Assembly: GCA_003641425.1 (NCBI GenBank)
Contig: QNAH01000080.1
Span: 1 to 9,509 of the forward strand
DNA: 9,509 nt
From: Candidatus Zixiibacteriota bacterium
GTDB taxonomy: Bacteria > Zixibacteria > MSB-5A5 > GN15 > PGXB01
Direction of reading: 5' to 3'
Part shown: positions 6,120 through 9,509 of the stretch, piece by piece
Layout: each line of letters begins with the position of its first letter
Position numbering within the stretch: the stretch's first letter is position 1
Notes under the pieces: generated by a model
The model's input: only the letters and a program-made list of their open reading frames with translations
What the model was told of the DNA's origin: nothing
Databases searched by the model: none
Position numbers and translations under genes: made by a program

Positions 6120-7715
6120 ATGTGCGGGCGTCAATTTCGCTTGTTTTTAGCTTCGATAATAATCTTGTCTGTCCTCATGTTTAATGGTTGCGACCAGGCT
6201 GAGGATGTTGTTGCGCCGGTATCCACTACAGAAATTCATCTGTCACCGGTTCAGCTCCCGAGCGCTCCTTCCGGTTTCATATATGAACTGTGGGTGACCG
6301 ATACAGCCGGGGCTTCATATTCTCTTGGTAAGTTTCAATGGGACAGCTATTTCCACCGTTTTTTGGACGCCGATTCAAATAGAATTGATACTGTCTGGAC
6401 AGTAGATTACGACGTTCTTGATCCATTCTATCGCTTTTTGGATGTAACTGTAGAACCGTTTCCAGATCTTGAACCCAATGTTCAGGGTGCGGTTATGTTG
6501 AGAGACACTATTGGCGATCCCGAAGTAAATCCAATACAGATGGTTTATCCCATCGATTTCGGACTCAGCACCGCCGGCTTTGCTCTTGAAACGCCGACTG
6601 ATAAGGATTCCCGGTCGTATGATGCCAGCGGAGTGTGGTTCGCGCTGTATAATCAGGACTCCCTGGCCGTTCATGATACCATCAACGTTTTCATGAATAC
6701 CAACACCAGGGATTCGCGGCGCCTCGATATCGAGACCTATTACTGGATTTGTAATATTGAAGAGGGTGGAGTCTGTATCGATTCTTCCGACATCACCGCC
6801 GAAGTATTGCTGGATCCCGATTACATGATCGATGAGCGCTGGGAAATCATTGATACCACCAATCTTGAAGAACTGGCCAGCACACTGGATACCGTGGCAG
6901 TTGTCTGTGTTGACACCGTCGTCGATTCATTCTATGTTCTCGATACAATGACCATGGATACATTCGTACATGTGACCCTTGATTACGAGTTTGTTACCTG
7001 GCCGGTCAATGTGAGTTCCGAAACAATTGACACATTTATTATTGACCCGTGCACCGGTGACACGATCGATTTAACAATCGAGCCGTTTACCAACATCATC
7101 CACCAGCTTTTCTTCACCACCCGTGAAAGCCCGAAAACACTGGACAGATTCCTTTCCAATGCCGAAGAGGTGCCGGATTTAAACGGTTCCGACTGGCACT
7201 ATCGCGGATGGATAATCTCTCCTTTACTGCCATCCGACTGCGCCGAGCTGGGCCGACTGACAAGGCCGGAATGGTCCGATTTTGCGGTCGATCAATATTT
7301 CGGTGATCCGGATAACTGGCCGATTATATCGACCGGTTCGTTTAAGAGTTTCGAATCCAAGGATGATGGCAATCCATTTTCCAAATTGCTCCGTGTGCCG
7401 AATTTTCCCGGTGAAGATTTCCTGATCAATCTTCCGTGCGGCCGCACCGAACCGTATGCTTTTGCCGACAGTCTTGATCCCGATGCCGATCCCATCGGTG
7501 AGATATTTATAACTCTGGAGCCGGATGATTATGACGGTCCAACCAATTTCCCGCTGGTTCTGTTTACGACGCGCTCCCATATTCCCAACTATGGTAGTGT
7601 TAGCGATACGACCGTCGATCATGTCCAGACATATTCGTTGCTTAACGTAGCGCAAAGAGTCACCGATAATCCGTTTGGATTTCCGGGAATAGATGTTGCT
7701 TTGGTGAGAAAGTAG
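6120..7715 (+). CDS. Large acidic lipoprotein of unknown function
   Basis: A 531-residue protein. Residues 1-23 are a signal peptide (RLFLASIIILSVLMF) ending in FNGC, so Cys24 is probably lipidated, although Asn at -2 is unusual for a lipobox. The mature protein is acidic and rich in Asp, Thr and beta-strand-like sequence; residues ~240-325 repeat short IDT/VDT/LDT units. Two segments look alike: FIYELWV...SLGKF (~53-72) and WHYRGWI...STGSF (~359-408). Each resembles the YxLW...S.G.F pattern I associate with the C-terminal domain of RskA-like anti-sigma factors; this is a loose resemblance. No enzyme motif was seen. ATG at 6120 follows GAGGAGGA (6103-6110) at 9 bases. It is a single-gene unit between a consensus promoter and a strong terminator, which suggests an abundant or tightly switched envelope protein. 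Confidence 0.8.
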   Translation: MCGRQFRLFLASIIILSVLMFNGCDQAEDVVAPVSTTEIHLSPVQLPSAPSGFIYELWVTDTAGASYSLGKFQWDSYFHRFLDADSNRIDTVWTVDYDVLDPFYRFLDVTVEPFPDLEPNVQGAVMLRDTIGDPEVNPIQMVYPIDFGLSTAGFALETPTDKDSRSYDASGVWFALYNQDSLAVHDTINVFMNTNTRDSRRLDIETYYWICNIEEGGVCIDSSDITAEVLLDPDYMIDERWEIIDTTNLEELASTLDTVAVVCVDTVVDSFYVLDTMTMDTFVHVTLDYEFVTWPVNVSSETIDTFIIDPCTGDTIDLTIEPFTNIIHQLFFTTRESPKTLDRFLSNAEEVPDLNGSDWHYRGWIISPLLPSDCAELGRLTRPEWSDFAVDQYFGDPDNWPIISTGSFKSFESKDDGNPFSKLLRVPNFPGEDFLINLPCGRTEPYAFADSLDPDADPIGEIFITLEPDDYDGPTNFPLVLFTTRSHIPNYGSVSDTTVDHVQTYSLLNVAQRVTDNPFGFPGIDVALVRK

Positions 7716-7726
7716 CCTGAATTTAT

Positions 7727-7761
7727 AAAACCGGCATATTTTCGATATGCCGGTTTTTTTT
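7727..7761 (+). terminator. Strong intrinsic terminator after the acidic lipoprotein
   Basis: A 13-bp perfect stem (7727-7739 with 7745-7757, core ACCGGCATAT/ATATGCCGGT) has a 5-base loop TTTCG and is followed by a T tract reaching 7761. It begins 11 bases after the stop codon at 7715 and ends the single-gene unit. Confidence 0.93.
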
Positions 7762-7777
7762 CGTCTTTTTGAATCTC

Positions 7778-7807
7778 TTGGCATAATATTACGTTGAATA
7801 TTATTAT
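7778..7807 (+). promoter_or_regulatory. Candidate promoter of the Yip1-TolC operon
   Basis: TTGGCA (7778-7783, five of six consensus) and TATTAT (7802-7807, five of six) are separated by 18 bases. They lie between the preceding terminator and the Yip1 gene. The region is very AT-rich, so chance matches are likely and other -10 sites are possible. Confidence 0.4.
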
Positions 7808-7828
7808 AACAATTCGGTAAATATTATG
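7782..7828. repeat. AT-rich inverted repeats over the operon promoter
   Basis: ATAATATT (7783-7790) and AATATTAT (7797-7804) form a perfect 8-bp dyad around ACGTTG. A further arm AATATTATG (7820-7828) is the exact reverse complement of CATAATATT (7782-7790). The three related half-sites overlap the candidate promoter and could be a regulator's operator. At this base composition, chance is a real alternative. Confidence 0.4.
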
Positions 7829-7870
7829 TCAAATCATAATAAAGAATTATAAACTGAAGGGAACTGGGAC

Positions 7871-8647
7871 ATGGAAAACCAGAATATTACCCCGACCCCG
7901 ATTGAAACGCCTGTCGGCGAAAAACCGGGTATGCTGGCCAAGATCTTCAAGGTCTTTTACCAGCCCTCGGCCGTATTCGGCCACCTCAAAGGAAAAACGG
8001 AATGGCTTGTTCCGCTCTTTATCATCATTATTGCCGGATCCACTCTGGGCCATTTCGTCCGCCCGATTATGGTCGAGGACAGGATGGCAATCGCCATGGA
8101 GCAGATTGAGAAATACCGCGACCAGATACCCGAGGAGAGATTCACACAGATTCAGGCAGATATGCAGAGCCGATTTGAAGAGGCCCGTTCCAATAAATAT
8201 CTCTGGTATACACCCCTGATGGCGGCCGGTTTTGGATTCGTCTTTTTGATTATCATAACTGTCGTATGTCTGATAACAGGAAACTTTGGTTTCGGAGGAA
8301 AAGCAGGTTTCTGGATTGTTATGAATGTCGTCGCGTTCGCCGCTCTTGTAGGGCTGCTGGGTGATATTATCAGGGAGGTGCTGATGCTGGCCAAAGGTTC
8401 ATCCTATGTCTTTACCGGGCTGGGGCTTCTCAAACCGGTCGAGGATGGATCTTTCATGCATTATCTCCTTCGTCAGATCGATGTCTTTTCGATATGGCGG
8501 ATAATCACTACGGCCATCGGACTGGGAATTATTTATAAAATGAAACCGAATAAGTTTGCCTACGTATTATTCAGCGTATGGATAATTTTCATTGTCTTGG
8601 TAGCCCTCGGAAACAGTACCATATTCATGGGCGGTATTGTTTATTAA
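7871..8647 (+). CDS. Yip1-family integral membrane protein
   Basis: A 258-residue inner-membrane protein. The N-terminal ~20 residues are polar, followed by the MLAKIFKVFYQPSAVFGHL segment typical of bacterial Yip1-domain proteins, where a 'P..F..L' stretch precedes the first helix. Predicted helices lie at about 45-62, 115-137, 147-167, 205-222 and 229-247. A charged, probably helical stretch (~66-108, rich in Glu, Arg and Gln) separates helices 1 and 2. Eukaryotic Yip1 proteins act in vesicle traffic; the role of bacterial members is not established. ATG at 7871 follows GAAGGGA after about 8 bases. The stop is 19 bases before the TolC gene, so the two are probably co-transcribed and this protein may assist the export machinery that follows. 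Confidence 0.82.
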   Translation: MENQNITPTPIETPVGEKPGMLAKIFKVFYQPSAVFGHLKGKTEWLVPLFIIIIAGSTLGHFVRPIMVEDRMAIAMEQIEKYRDQIPEERFTQIQADMQSRFEEARSNKYLWYTPLMAAGFGFVFLIIITVVCLITGNFGFGGKAGFWIVMNVVAFAALVGLLGDIIREVLMLAKGSSYVFTGLGLLKPVEDGSFMHYLLRQIDVFSIWRIITTAIGLGIIYKMKPNKFAYVLFSVWIIFIVLVALGNSTIFMGGIVY

Positions 8648-8666
8648 TTAATAAGGAGAAAAAAGG

Positions 8667-9509
8667 ATGGCATCGTCAAACCGAAAAAATTGGATTGCTC
8701 TGTGCACTATTATGATTGTCCTCAGTGCCTGTTGCATGTCGTTTGCAGAAACACTGACACTTGATGATTGCATTGAGATTGCCCTGAAGAAAAATCAGGA
8801 TGCTATTCGGGCCCGCAATCAGGTGAAAACAGCCGACGGATCGGTCTGGAATGCTTTCGGCGCTTTTCTGCCGAGCATATCGGCCAGCGGTTCCAGAAGC
8901 GAAACCCACACCGATGAGAGGACGATGGTTTATGATGTCCTTGGTATTATATCCGAAGATGACAGTTATTCGGTACCGCCCGACACCCTGCTCTATTTAC
9001 AGGATACATCGATTATCGGCGGAACCAGCAAAAACTACTCGCTGGGGGCATCGGCTAACTGGACCATCTTTAACGGCGGACAGAACATTTTCAATTATTC
9101 TGCCGCCCGTGCCAATAAAAAGTATTACAGCCATCTGGCGGAGTCATCCGAGCAGGCCGTTATTCTTAATGTCAAAACATATTATTTCAACTACCTTAAG
9201 GCCCTGGATCAGCGGGACGTCTCGGAAGAGGCGGTCAAGAGAGGCGAGGAGCAGTACAAACTGGCCAAATCGCGTTATGAGGTCGGTTCCGCTTCAAAAT
9301 CAGATGTTCTCAAGGCTCAAGTCCAGTTTGGTAACGATAAATTGACCCTGCTGGCGGCACAGAACAATGTCAAGATAGCCAAGGCCGAACTGACTTATTA
9401 TATCGGTCTCGATGTCAATTCCGATGTGGAATATTCGGATCAATTTAAACCCAAAAAATACGACGGTTCGGAGATGGAAGCCCTCACCCTCGGTCTGACC
9501 AATCATCCC
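8667..9509 (+). CDS. TolC-family outer-membrane efflux protein, 3' end missing
   Basis: The first 281 codons of a TolC/OprM-type channel, which spans outer membrane and periplasm and works with a periplasmic adaptor and an inner-membrane pump. A signal peptide is followed by LTLDDCIEIALKKN (30-43), the standard first-helix motif. ANWTIFNGGQN (~130-140) is the typical first beta-hairpin region, and YKLAKSRYEVGSASKSDVLK (~197-216) is the hallmark helix of the family. Family members are usually 430-500 residues, so about 150-220 remain beyond the window. The leader can be read two ways: type I cleavage at SFA-E (after residue 27) or a lipobox LSAC at Cys22. ATG at 8667 follows AAGGAG (8653-8658) at 8 bases. 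An adaptor protein and an ABC or RND pump are expected downstream, from known operon patterns. Confidence 0.93.
   Translation, partial: MASSNRKNWIALCTIMIVLSACCMSFAETLTLDDCIEIALKKNQDAIRARNQVKTADGSVWNAFGAFLPSISASGSRSETHTDERTMVYDVLGIISEDDSYSVPPDTLLYLQDTSIIGGTSKNYSLGASANWTIFNGGQNIFNYSAARANKKYYSHLAESSEQAVILNVKTYYFNYLKALDQRDVSEEAVKRGEEQYKLAKSRYEVGSASKSDVLKAQVQFGNDKLTLLAAQNNVKIAKAELTYYIGLDVNSDVEYSDQFKPKKYDGSEMEALTLGLTNHP

Noticed and set aside
7224..7784. 186-codon minus-strand frame opposite the acidic lipoprotein
   Set aside because: It starts beyond the strong terminator and runs through it, is very basic, and is antisense to a gene with a promoter, ribosome binding site and signal peptide.
8851..9345. 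164-codon plus-strand frame near the right end
   Set aside because: It overlaps the TolC frame, which has the family motifs; this frame is Arg/Pro/Ser-rich shadow sequence.

Overview
The window looks like chromosomal DNA from a Gram-negative, probably uncultivated bacterium. The evidence is a TolC-type outer-membrane protein, two lipoprotein signal peptides, a secreted S9 peptidase, good GGAGG-type ribosome binding sites and moderate GC. The mix of WD/YVTN-like propeller lipoproteins, a two-CW protein and a zinc-ribbon/PEGA/TPR membrane protein reminds me of candidate phyla of the FCB group such as Zixibacteria. That placement is inference from style; there is no marker gene here.

Layout: (1) Bases 1-1059, plus strand: a beta-propeller lipoprotein missing only its first codons. 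It is followed by a short secreted-protein start (1073-1150) that runs into a perfect palindrome. (2) About 1124-1309: a mostly non-coding stretch with two tight hairpins flanking a minus-strand 18-codon ORF that looks like the first residues of an IS200-like (Y1) transposase. I read this as a decayed or MITE-like element that interrupted the secreted gene. (3) 1454-3343, minus: a secreted S9 serine peptidase with a complete catalytic triad, between a terminator (1405-1427) and a long hairpin (3361-3415). (4) 3476-5916, minus: a two-gene operon of a 705-residue zinc-ribbon/transmembrane/carboxypeptidase-regulatory-like/PEGA/TPR protein and a small Cys-rich two-CW protein. (5) 6044-7761, plus: a consensus sigma70-type promoter whose 17-base spacer is almost entirely an inverted repeat, an acidic lipoprotein of unknown function, and a strong terminator. 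(6) 7778 to the end, plus: an operon of a Yip1-family membrane protein and a TolC-family outer-membrane protein cut by the window edge.

Most products are envelope proteins, either exported, lipid-anchored or membrane-spanning. The Yip1-TolC pair probably begins an efflux or secretion operon that continues to the right. The zinc-ribbon/PEGA/TPR protein spans the inner membrane and could link cytoplasm and periplasm, with the two-CW protein as a co-expressed, probably metal-binding partner. No tRNA, rRNA, CRISPR array or intact mobile element was seen.
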